DNA of 64,000 nucleotides from Maribacter_C sp047345145 (GTDB lineage: Bacteria; Bacteroidota; Bacteroidia; Flavobacteriales; Flavobacteriaceae), in assembly GCF_047345145.1 (NCBI RefSeq), contig NZ_JBLFER010000005.1:62001-126000 (forward strand), written 5' to 3'. Under the pieces are notes generated by a model that saw only the letters and a program-made list of their open reading frames with translations, did no database searches and was not told where the DNA came from. Position 1 is the stretch's first letter, and the number at the start of each line of letters is the position of its first letter. Shown one piece after another: positions 1 through 8,373 of the stretch. A program made the translations under genes and the position numbers.

Positions 1-1
1 T

Positions 2-814
2 TCTCCAGAATATGCAAAATCATTGAATTTAAAGATTGTTGAAGGAAGGGATTTTTCTAGAGAATTCGCTACGGATTCTTTGGGAGTGCTTATCAATGAG
101 ACCGCCAAGAAATATTTGGGAATGCCCAACCCCGTTGGTAAATTTTTGAAAGATGATGACGAGGAAGACCCGAATCCACCACTAAAAATTATCGGTGTGG
201 TGCAAGACATGATTACACAATCTCCCTATGAACCTGTAAAACAAGGGGTTTATGTATATGACCGATTTAATAATTCCAGCTATTATAACCTCAGATTGAA
301 TCCGGAGAAAAGCTCCAGCGAGAATATAGCAGTTGTCGAACGGGTATTCAAAGAGCATTTTCCAGATATACCCTTTGAGTATGATTTTATAGATGACGAA
401 TATGGGGAAAAGTTCGCGTCAGAAGAGCGTATTGGCAGCTTATCAGGAATTTTCACAGCTTTAGCTATCTTAATCAGTTGCTTAGGATTGTTTGGTCTGA
501 CTTCTTTCGTAGCAGAACAGCGCACTAAGGAAATTGGAGTGCGCAAAGTATTGGGTGCCACCGTATTTAATGTTTGGAATATGCTCTCCAAAGACTTTTT
601 GAAACTGGTAACGATATCATGTTTTATCGCAATACCCATATCCTATTACATCATGAACGGTTGGTTGCAAGACTATCCGTATCGTGTAATTCTCGAATGG
701 TGGATTTTCGTCCTTGCAGTTGTTGGCGCAATGGGAGTTACGGTTTTGACGGTGAGTTTTCAAGCTATTAAAGCGGCGAAGGCGAATCCTGTGAAAAGTT
801 TGAGAACGGAATAA
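2..814 (+). CDS. FtsX/MacB-type ABC transporter permease, C-terminal part (5' end outside window)
   Basis: The reading frame is open from base 2, so this is the last 271 codons of a longer gene; a TTG at 23 is only an internal codon. It shows the end of a periplasmic MacB-like core domain followed by an FtsX domain: a membrane segment with ILISCLGLFGL, the cytoplasmic coupling motif EIGVRKVLGA (about nt 530), two more membrane helices and the terminus NPVKSLRTE, which all five permeases here share. Type VII (MacB/LolCE-like) permeases do not carry substrate across the inner membrane; they couple cytoplasmic ATP hydrolysis to work in the periplasm, such as efflux or lipoprotein release. It is the first gene of the array that ends with the ATPase at 10745. 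Family assignment is secure; substrate unknown. Confidence 0.9.
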   Translation, partial: SPEYAKSLNLKIVEGRDFSREFATDSLGVLINETAKKYLGMPNPVGKFLKDDDEEDPNPPLKIIGVVQDMITQSPYEPVKQGVYVYDRFNNSSYYNLRLNPEKSSSENIAVVERVFKEHFPDIPFEYDFIDDEYGEKFASEERIGSLSGIFTALAILISCLGLFGLTSFVAEQRTKEIGVRKVLGATVFNVWNMLSKDFLKLVTISCFIAIPISYYIMNGWLQDYPYRVILEWWIFVLAVVGAMGVTVLTVSFQAIKAAKANPVKSLRTE

Positions 815-834
815 GAAATAACTCCGAACAAGTT

Positions 835-866
835 CCCTCCCCTTGGGGGAGGGCTAGGGAGGGGTT
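835..866. repeat. GC-rich palindromic intergenic element
   Basis: CCCTCCCC (835-842) pairs with GGGGAGGG across TT, and a second G-rich block (AGGGAGGGG) follows. It fills most of the 67-bp gap between two permease genes in an otherwise AT-rich region. From memory, very similar CCCTCCCC/GGGGAGGG elements are dispersed between genes in many Flavobacteriia. There is no T-run behind it, so it is not a classical terminator. Confidence 0.6.
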
Positions 867-881
867 CAAAAATCATCAATC

Positions 882-3314
882 ATGTTTAAAAATCACATAA
901 AAATCGCTTGGAGAAGTCTTAAAAGACAACCCTTTTTTACGTTCTTAAATATTTTTGGGCTTGCCATCGGCATGGCCGGTGGGTTAATCATAGCACTCTA
1001 TATTCATAGTGAATTGAGCTATGATAAGATGTTCGCCGATGCGGAGCGCATTCATAGAGTAAATGCGGACATAAAGTTTGGGGGAGACGAAAGTAAATCT
1101 GCGGAAACGGCCGCTCCAATGGCTGCGGTTTTAGAAAATGACTTTTCTCAGGTGGAGATGGCTACTAGAATTAGAAACCTAGGAAGTGTTCTCATTCGAA
1201 GAAGTAGTACTAATAACAACACCAAAGAGTTAAATTCAGCCTTTGCTGATGCCAACTTCTTTGAAATGTTCGGTTTAGACTTATTGGTGGGCGATACTGA
1301 AACAGCTTTAAAAGAACCAAACACCTTAATACTCACTAAAACTGCTGCTGAAAAGCATTTTGGGGTGAACAATGCGGTTGGGCAAGAAGTATTGCTTGAT
1401 AATACAGATACATACACGGTTACGGGTGTTATAAATGATTTGCCTAAAAACTCCCTATTAAGAGACCATAGTGTTCTTATGGCCATGTCTGGTTATGAAG
1501 ATGCCCAGCAAAGTGAATGGGGCAGTCATAATTACTTTACTTTTATCAAACTCATTCCAAGTGCCCGAATTGAAGATTTTCAGGCCCCACTTCAAGGAAT
1601 TGTTGGAGATTATTTAATTCCATGGGTACAGAAGATATATCCCGGTATTACGGAAGAAAACTTTAGAGCTACAGGTAACTATGTGAATTATTACTCAATA
1701 CCGCTTACGGATATTCACTTGTATTCAGAAGCACGTTTTGAGTTAAGCGCGAACGGATCAATACAAAACATTTATATTCTTTCTTTTATCGGGCTATTCT
1801 TAATACTCTTGGCCAGTGTCAATTTCATGAACTTGTCTACCGCCTATTCCTTGAAAAGGGCAAAAGAAGTAGGTATTCGAAAAACGCTTGGGTCTAACAA
1901 ATCTGGATTGATAAGACAATTTCTTACTGAATCTGGGCTAATATCCTTTATTTCACTTATGGTTGCCGTTACAATAGCAATTGTAGCCATACCTTTCTTT
2001 AATGAACTAGCAGGAACAGAAATTAGCATGCCTTTTGCGAACCCGATTTTTTGGTTGGTTCTTCTCGCTTCCGCATTGATGTTAAGTCTATTTTCAGGGT
2101 GGTATCCAGCATTTTTCATGTCTCGGTTCATTCCAGTAAAGGTTCTTAAAGGTTTAGGAAAAGGAAGTGTGGGAGGTGGTAATATTCGCAATTCCCTAGT
2201 CATTTTTCAGTTCGCCATCTCGGTCTTTCTAATCGTAAGTACACTAGTTGTTTTTAAGCAACTTGATTTTATACAGAGTAAAGATTTAGGATTCTCCAAA
2301 GACCAGGTTTTGGTGGTCCAAGATTTTTATGGAGCTGGGGAAAAAGGTCAGACCCTTCAGCAAGAAGTGCAAAAATTGGCACAAGTTGAAAGCGCCACTA
2401 TAAGTAGTTTTCTGCCTACCCCTTCTTCTAGGTCGGATTATACGTTTTTCAAAGAAGGCTTTACTGACCAAGAAGATGCCGTGAATATGCAGCGATGGCT
2501 TGTAGATTATAATTACTTGAAAACGTTGGACATAAAGCTGAAAGCAGGGCGTGAATTTAACGAGCAACGGATGACCGATTCTACAGCTATAATTATAAAT
2601 GAAACAGCTGCTTTTCTTTTAGGAGTGAGTCCCATAGATGCATTGGGATTAAGACTCTCAAGTGAACTTGGGGATGAGAATGGAGAATTTTCAACGGTAA
2701 TAGGTGTTATTGAAAATTTTCATTTCGAAACACTACGAAATGATATAGGTGCCTTAAGCCTAAAACTAGGGAGTTCGACTGGCAACATGGCCATACGCAT
2801 AAATGCAGGGGGTTTCTCTGCCGCTGTAGCGGGAATTGAGGGAGTATGGAAAAAGAACATTCCAGAACAGCCCTTTGCCTATAGTTTTATGGAAGATTCT
2901 TTTAACAATACCTACCAAGCTGAACAAAGGCTTGGACATATTTTCATAGTATTTACAGTACTGTCGATATTCATTGCATGCCTCGGATTATTCGGATTAG
3001 CCGCTTTTAACGCAGAAAAGAGAACCAAGGAAATCGGTGTAAGAAAGGTGCTTGGTGCAAGTGTGGGTCAAATATCCTATCGTCTCACCATGGACTTTCT
3101 AAAGCTCGTTGGCATAGCAATACTTATTTCGTTACCTGTTGGGTGGTATGCCATGAATAAATGGCTGGAAGATTTTTCGTATCGAATAGAAATTAGTTGG
3201 TGGGTTCTGGCCTTGGCGGGTTTCTTGGCGATTGCAATTGCCATTATTACGGTAAGTTATCAAAGTATCAAAGCGGCTATTGTCAACCCGGTAAAAAGTT
3301 TAAGAACCGAATAA
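882..3314 (+). CDS. FtsX/MacB-type ABC transporter permease (duplicated FtsX architecture)
   Basis: This 810-aa protein has the usual length of the Bacteroidota eight-helix FtsX permeases. TM1 lies at about 20-42, followed by a periplasmic MacB_PCD-like domain to about 290. TM2-4 follow with the coupling motif EVGIRKTLGS at about 328, then TM5 at about 437-460, a second periplasmic domain to about 680, and TM6-8 with EIGVRKVLGA at about 715. It ends NPVKSLRTE. The ATG at 882 is followed by MFKNHIKIAWRSL, the same N-terminal pattern as the permeases at 5931 and 8374, which supports the start. It probably works with the ATPase at 10745. Cargo (peptide, lipid, drug or lipoprotein) cannot be read from sequence. 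Confidence 0.92.
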   Translation: MFKNHIKIAWRSLKRQPFFTFLNIFGLAIGMAGGLIIALYIHSELSYDKMFADAERIHRVNADIKFGGDESKSAETAAPMAAVLENDFSQVEMATRIRNLGSVLIRRSSTNNNTKELNSAFADANFFEMFGLDLLVGDTETALKEPNTLILTKTAAEKHFGVNNAVGQEVLLDNTDTYTVTGVINDLPKNSLLRDHSVLMAMSGYEDAQQSEWGSHNYFTFIKLIPSARIEDFQAPLQGIVGDYLIPWVQKIYPGITEENFRATGNYVNYYSIPLTDIHLYSEARFELSANGSIQNIYILSFIGLFLILLASVNFMNLSTAYSLKRAKEVGIRKTLGSNKSGLIRQFLTESGLISFISLMVAVTIAIVAIPFFNELAGTEISMPFANPIFWLVLLASALMLSLFSGWYPAFFMSRFIPVKVLKGLGKGSVGGGNIRNSLVIFQFAISVFLIVSTLVVFKQLDFIQSKDLGFSKDQVLVVQDFYGAGEKGQTLQQEVQKLAQVESATISSFLPTPSSRSDYTFFKEGFTDQEDAVNMQRWLVDYNYLKTLDIKLKAGREFNEQRMTDSTAIIINETAAFLLGVSPIDALGLRLSSELGDENGEFSTVIGVIENFHFETLRNDIGALSLKLGSSTGNMAIRINAGGFSAAVAGIEGVWKKNIPEQPFAYSFMEDSFNNTYQAEQRLGHIFIVFTVLSIFIACLGLFGLAAFNAEKRTKEIGVRKVLGASVGQISYRLTMDFLKLVGIAILISLPVGWYAMNKWLEDFSYRIEISWWVLALAGFLAIAIAIITVSYQSIKAAIVNPVKSLRTE

Positions 3315-3445
3315 AACACTTGGGAGAAATCTGTACAAATAATGGACACTTTTTGTAAAAATATTTTACAGTTGCGATGCCTCTATTTTGATAAAAACCA
3401 CATAAACAACTGATTTTTAGTAAATTAATTATATGGCATGGAATT

Positions 3446-3469
3446 AGACACTTCTCTAAGTGTCTTTTT
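3446..3469 (+). terminator. Intrinsic terminator inside the permease array
   Basis: AGACACTT (3446-3453) and AAGTGTCT (3458-3465) form a perfect 8-bp stem with a CTCT loop, and the T-run continues to 3469. It lies about 130 bp downstream of the permease ending at 3314 and 50 bp before the next permease, in the largest spacer of the array (204 bp). It suggests the array is not one uninterrupted transcript. Confidence 0.65.
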
Positions 3470-3518
3470 AAGGTAATCTCTTAGATATGCAAAGACGTCA
3501 ATCAAAAAACGATCAGTC

Positions 3519-5906
3519 ATGCTAAAAAACCACCTAAAACTATCCTTTAGAAATCTTTGGAAAAACAGATTGCTTTCTTCACTCAATCTTATTGGGCTAA
3601 GTATAGGGGTAGCCAGCGTGCTAACGTTACTTTTTTCGGTTTACGCTTATTATACGGCAGATGCGAATATAGCTGATCAAGAGAATATCTACTATTTAAA
3701 AACGATAACAACTGGTGGAGACACGTATAGGTCTACCCCGTATCCCTTAATGGATAAAATAGTGGAGACTTCACCGCAGGTCATCGCTGGTACCCATTTG
3801 CATGGTTGGGGTAATACGATGTGGTTGGAGCGCGGAGAAAAGGAATTACAAGAGCGCACCGATTATGTAGATCCCGAATTTTTTGAAGTTTTTTCCTTGC
3901 CTTTGAAGTATGGAGATATGAATACTGCTTTAGAAAAGAAGTATTCCATTATTTTGACCGATAGGGTCAGCCAAAAAATCTTTGGGGAAAAGAATCCGGT
4001 TGGTGAAAAGCTAATCGGAGCCGACTCTTTAAATCTCACGGTTACTGGTGTTTTCGCTCCTATTAGTCCGTATTCTTCGTTTCGATTAGGGGTAGTTTTG
4101 CCCAATGAAATTTTGAAAGACAATCCGAATTTTTTATCACAAACAAATTGGTCCAATAGTTTTTCACCCAACTACCTAAGGGTACGGTCAGATACCGATA
4201 TAGCACAATTGGAAGCTCAAGTCAATCAATTGATGAAGAATAACTATTCGGACCCAACAATTATTTCCGAGTTAAAGGCAATGCCTTTTACCGAATTTCG
4301 AACTGATATGATTCCAGTGGCTAAAATTATCATTAACGGTAATATCGCCGCATCGTTTTTCGTACTGCTTATTGTGCTTGTAAACTTGATTAATCTGAAT
4401 ACCTCCACAATGTTTCGTCGTACAAAAGACATTGCAGTACGCAAAATTTTAGGGGGTAGTAAAAAAGGTGTAATTACACAGTTTTGTTTAGAGAATGGCA
4501 TTTTAGTATTAATATCTATCCTTATATCTGGAGTCCTATTTCTTGGTTTTTTATTACCTAAGGTGAACGATATTTTTGGGGCAGAATTTGGAGCGATTTC
4601 CTTTAGTTTTGAAAATGATTATCCGGTTGTTCTATCTGCTATTGGCTTAGGCATACTAGTCACTTTAGTCGTTGGAATATTTCCCACGCTAAGATTTGTT
4701 TCTCTTCCTATTTCTACAGGAATCAAAGGAAAAATACAGAGTATTAAAAGTAATTTCTTCCTACGGAATTCATTTATTATCGCGCAATTCGCTCTAGCGA
4801 TTCTCTTTATTTGTATAGCGATCATCTTGAATAGCCAGGTCGGTTTTATGAAAAGTGCGGATGTAGGTTTTGAGCGAGAGAATGTCATCGTCGGAAGCAT
4901 AGATTTAGATTATAAGAATCTTGAAACGGCGAGCTCCAATTTTGAAGCTTTGATAGATAAACTAGGCGCTAACCCCTATGTTAATAACATTTCGACTAGT
5001 GAGTCAATTCCGTCAGATTATTATTTTAACTACACTACATATCATGATACAGATAGTGGCAGAGATGTGCGAATCCGTCGGTCTCATACTGATGAAGGTT
5101 ATTTGAAAACCCTTCAAATTCCGATTGTTTCAGGAAGGGATTTTGATAAAAACATAGATAGTTCAGAGGATAACTCTGTCATTATCAATAGAAGTGCTAT
5201 GGAGGCCTTCGGGTGGACTTCTATTGAAGGAAAGCGCTTGAAGTGGAAAAATGATGATACAGAAGGTTATTCGATAGTTGGGGTTATGGAAGATTTTCAC
5301 TATCAAGATTTGCAAAATGCTGTGGAACCTTTGGCACATTTTTACCGAGAAAAGGAAAACTTGGGTGCCCATCGGTATCTTTCGGTACGAGTTACAGAAG
5401 GCCAAGAAAAGACCATACAGAATTTGATTTCATCCGCTTTCAGCGAAATAGATTCTCGTAGAAATTATGAACAAGCGTATTTAAATGAAAAAGTAAATGG
5501 ACAATATCGCCTAATAGAAGGTATGTTGAAAGTTATAAATGTAGTTGCGCTGCTCACCATCTTTATTTCTTGCTTAGGCATGTTCGGTCTTATTTCCTTT
5601 ATGGCCAAAAGAAGAATAAAGGAGATTGGAATCCGTAAAGTTCTAGGGGCAGGAGTACTCAAAATAGTTGTCTTGTTATCGAAAGACTATATCATTTTAG
5701 TAGGTATAGGCGCGCTCATTGCATTCCCTATAGCATGGTTTGTTATGAATGCTTGGCTTGGAAGCTTTGCATATAGTATAACCATACAATGGTGGATGTT
5801 TGCTCTTGGGGGATTAATCGCCTTGCTAATCACCTCACTTACCTTGGGAATTCAAGCTGTGAAATCAGCTTCGGCGAACCCGGTGAAAAGTTTAAGAACC
5901 GAATAA
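3519..5906 (+). CDS. FtsX/MacB-type ABC transporter permease
   Basis: This 795-aa member of the same family has TM1 at about 20-44, a first periplasmic core domain, a first FtsX unit with DIAVRKILGG at about 303, a second periplasmic domain, and a second FtsX unit with EIGIRKVLGA at about 701. It ends NPVKSLRTE. Its N-terminus (MLKNHLKLSFRNLWKN) departs somewhat from the MFKN start of the other members, and it follows the longest spacer and a terminator-like hairpin, so it may begin a separate transcription unit. The next permease starts 24 bp after its stop. Substrate unknown. Confidence 0.92.
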   Translation: MLKNHLKLSFRNLWKNRLLSSLNLIGLSIGVASVLTLLFSVYAYYTADANIADQENIYYLKTITTGGDTYRSTPYPLMDKIVETSPQVIAGTHLHGWGNTMWLERGEKELQERTDYVDPEFFEVFSLPLKYGDMNTALEKKYSIILTDRVSQKIFGEKNPVGEKLIGADSLNLTVTGVFAPISPYSSFRLGVVLPNEILKDNPNFLSQTNWSNSFSPNYLRVRSDTDIAQLEAQVNQLMKNNYSDPTIISELKAMPFTEFRTDMIPVAKIIINGNIAASFFVLLIVLVNLINLNTSTMFRRTKDIAVRKILGGSKKGVITQFCLENGILVLISILISGVLFLGFLLPKVNDIFGAEFGAISFSFENDYPVVLSAIGLGILVTLVVGIFPTLRFVSLPISTGIKGKIQSIKSNFFLRNSFIIAQFALAILFICIAIILNSQVGFMKSADVGFERENVIVGSIDLDYKNLETASSNFEALIDKLGANPYVNNISTSESIPSDYYFNYTTYHDTDSGRDVRIRRSHTDEGYLKTLQIPIVSGRDFDKNIDSSEDNSVIINRSAMEAFGWTSIEGKRLKWKNDDTEGYSIVGVMEDFHYQDLQNAVEPLAHFYREKENLGAHRYLSVRVTEGQEKTIQNLISSAFSEIDSRRNYEQAYLNEKVNGQYRLIEGMLKVINVVALLTIFISCLGMFGLISFMAKRRIKEIGIRKVLGAGVLKIVVLLSKDYIILVGIGALIAFPIAWFVMNAWLGSFAYSITIQWWMFALGGLIALLITSLTLGIQAVKSASANPVKSLRTE

Positions 5907-5930
5907 ATCATCAATTAAGATTCGAAAATC

Positions 5931-8345
5931 ATGTTTAAAAACTATCTAAAAATTACTTGGCGCAGCCTTCTTAAGAACAAAACCTTTACCACTTTGAACC
6001 TTGTTGGGTTGTCTGTTGCTTTTGCTGTCGCCATTCTTTTATCAATGGCAGGATTTTTTGACCTTTCGTACGACAAGTTCCATACCAATGCCAAAGACAT
6101 TTACAAGGTGTATTCCGCATGGCAAAATCCGAAAGGTCCTCAAGTAAGTGTAAGCCATTCTGCTCCTTTATTGCCCACCATCATGGACGAAGTGCCAGGT
6201 ATAGAAAAGGCTACCCGTCATTTGCAGCAAGAGGCAGTACTCACTTATAAGGAGAAAGAAATTAACATGGACGCTATTTGGGTTGATGCGGATTTCTTCA
6301 ACATATTCACCTTTCCAGCTATTAAAGGAAAAATAGATAATCCACTTGAAAAACAATCGGATATTGTCATTACAGAAGAAACTGCAAAATTGCTGTTTGG
6401 AGATGAGGAAGCCATTGGTAAAACAGTAGAAATTCTGATCGATGGAAAAGACCAACCTTTTACCATTGGAACTGTTGTGGAGGATAACCCGGCTCAGAGC
6501 ACCTTAGAGTTTGAAATTGCCATCCGGTTTGAAAAAGAAGCAGATTATCTGGAAAATAAGGATGAATGGGGCGCAAGGTATCATGATATCTATTTGCAAT
6601 TGGATGAAAATGTTGCTCCTAGTCAGTTTGATATGGCAACACGCTCATTAGTAAGCACCAATTTTAGACAACGAATAGATAATGCCAAACGTGACGGTGC
6701 CCAACCTGATGCAGATGGCCTTTTTTATAAGCTTGAACTTTTACCGTTATTGGATGAAAATTTTGCAACGTTACGAAATGGATATATTGAAGTCACCCGA
6801 AATAAAGTTTACATGGTACTCGGCGTTGCCTTTTTGATTCTTTTTATTGCCTGTGTGAACTTTATTAATATGAGTATTGCCAGAAGCGGACAACGCTTAA
6901 AGGAAATTGGCATGCGAAAGACATTGGGGGCAAGAAGAAAGCAGCTCTTTTTTCAGTTCTGGACGGAGAGCTTGCTTGTTTTTCTATTTTCCGTAGGCAT
7001 TGGTTTGATAATCAGTATTTTACTTATTGATGAATTTAAAACCATTTTTAGAACAGACGTATCTTTTGAATTGATTTTATCTCCAGTTACTATCCTAATT
7101 TTTTTACTTACCATACTGATTATTACGTTAATAGTCGGGGGGTATCCTGCTTTGCTTTTGAGCAAGTTGGGGACTATTCAGTCTTTGAAGGGAAAATCAG
7201 ATGTCTCTGGAAAGCATCGGGTTAGGGATGCTTTAATGATTTTGCAGTTTGGGATTGCTATTTTAATGATAACAGGAACACTAGTATTGCGAAGTCAATT
7301 GGATTTTATGCGTAACAAAGACCTTGGTTTTAATAAAGAGCAAGTACTCTCTTTTCCATTGGATGGTAAAAAGAACAGCTATGATGCCTTGGATTTATTG
7401 CGAAACGAATTAGCCGGCAACTCGGATATTTTAGAAATATCGGGGGCTGACAACAATTTAGGATACGGAAAAGATGGCAGTGTCTCGAGTAGTATGTTCG
7501 GTTTTGAGTATAAGAACAGAGTAATTAACACGAATTACCTAACGGTTGATTATGACTATGTTGAGACATTGGATTTGGAGCTAGTAGCGGGCCGTAACTT
7601 TGATAGAGCTTTTGCTAATGACAGGTCAGGAGCTGTTATCAACGAAGCCATGGCCAAAGAGTTTGGGGAAGAAGACCCTCTGACCGCATATATTAGCTTT
7701 AGTGATTCATTGCGCTTTCCTGTAATAGGTGTGGTAAAAGATTATCACTTTGAAAAATTGGACAAAACTATTGCTCCCATTACCATGATGATGAGCCGTG
7801 ATTATGATTTGTATTATGGTTATGTAAAGGTAGCTCCGAAGAACTTATCAAAATCCTATGAAGCTATTGAAAAAGCTTGGGCTAAAATCTCACCAAATTC
7901 TGAATTCTTAGGTTCATTTTTAGACGAAAATATAGATCGTACTTTTAGAAAAGAGGAAAAAATGACCACAATGATTACAGTGGGGTCAATTATCGCAATT
8001 ACCCTAAGTTGTATTGGTTTATTTGCGATATCCTTACTGATTGTGACCCAACGTACAAAGGAGATAGGAGTTCGAAAAGTTATCGGCGCTAGCGTCACCA
8101 ATATCACATTTTTACTCACCAAAGACTTTCTAAAACTCGTGGGAATAGCATTTTTGATTGCTACGCCGATTGCTTGGTGGTTCATAAAAGAGTGGTTGCA
8201 GAATTACCCTTTTAAAATAGATTTGAGTATTTGGTTTTTTCTTGCCGCAGGTTTGTTGGCCACTTTTATAGCATTGGTAACGGTTGGAAGCAGGACAATT
8301 AAAGCTGCTACTCGAAATCCCGTAGAAAGCTTACGAACAGAATAA
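5931..8345 (+). CDS. FtsX/MacB-type ABC transporter permease
   Basis: This is an 804-aa eight-helix permease. The start MFKNYLKITWRSL matches neighbouring paralogues. The first FtsX unit carries EIGMRKTLGA at about 323 and the second EIGVRKVIGA at about 710. The C-terminus is NPVESLRTE, with Glu where the other members have Lys. The two periplasmic MacB-like domains (about 45-280 and 460-680) are the most divergent parts, as expected if each paralogue meets a different periplasmic partner or cargo. It is co-directional and 28 bp from the next permease. Confidence 0.92.
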   Translation: MFKNYLKITWRSLLKNKTFTTLNLVGLSVAFAVAILLSMAGFFDLSYDKFHTNAKDIYKVYSAWQNPKGPQVSVSHSAPLLPTIMDEVPGIEKATRHLQQEAVLTYKEKEINMDAIWVDADFFNIFTFPAIKGKIDNPLEKQSDIVITEETAKLLFGDEEAIGKTVEILIDGKDQPFTIGTVVEDNPAQSTLEFEIAIRFEKEADYLENKDEWGARYHDIYLQLDENVAPSQFDMATRSLVSTNFRQRIDNAKRDGAQPDADGLFYKLELLPLLDENFATLRNGYIEVTRNKVYMVLGVAFLILFIACVNFINMSIARSGQRLKEIGMRKTLGARRKQLFFQFWTESLLVFLFSVGIGLIISILLIDEFKTIFRTDVSFELILSPVTILIFLLTILIITLIVGGYPALLLSKLGTIQSLKGKSDVSGKHRVRDALMILQFGIAILMITGTLVLRSQLDFMRNKDLGFNKEQVLSFPLDGKKNSYDALDLLRNELAGNSDILEISGADNNLGYGKDGSVSSSMFGFEYKNRVINTNYLTVDYDYVETLDLELVAGRNFDRAFANDRSGAVINEAMAKEFGEEDPLTAYISFSDSLRFPVIGVVKDYHFEKLDKTIAPITMMMSRDYDLYYGYVKVAPKNLSKSYEAIEKAWAKISPNSEFLGSFLDENIDRTFRKEEKMTTMITVGSIIAITLSCIGLFAISLLIVTQRTKEIGVRKVIGASVTNITFLLTKDFLKLVGIAFLIATPIAWWFIKEWLQNYPFKIDLSIWFFLAAGLLATFIALVTVGSRTIKAATRNPVESLRTE

Positions 8346-8373
8346 AGAATTCATCAATCAAAAAAAGAGAAGC

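Noticed and set aside
3434..3449. Sigma-54 type promoter (TGGCAT...)
   Set aside because: The -24 part fits, but the -12 GC is missing (TTAGA) and the predicted start would fall inside the terminator stem.
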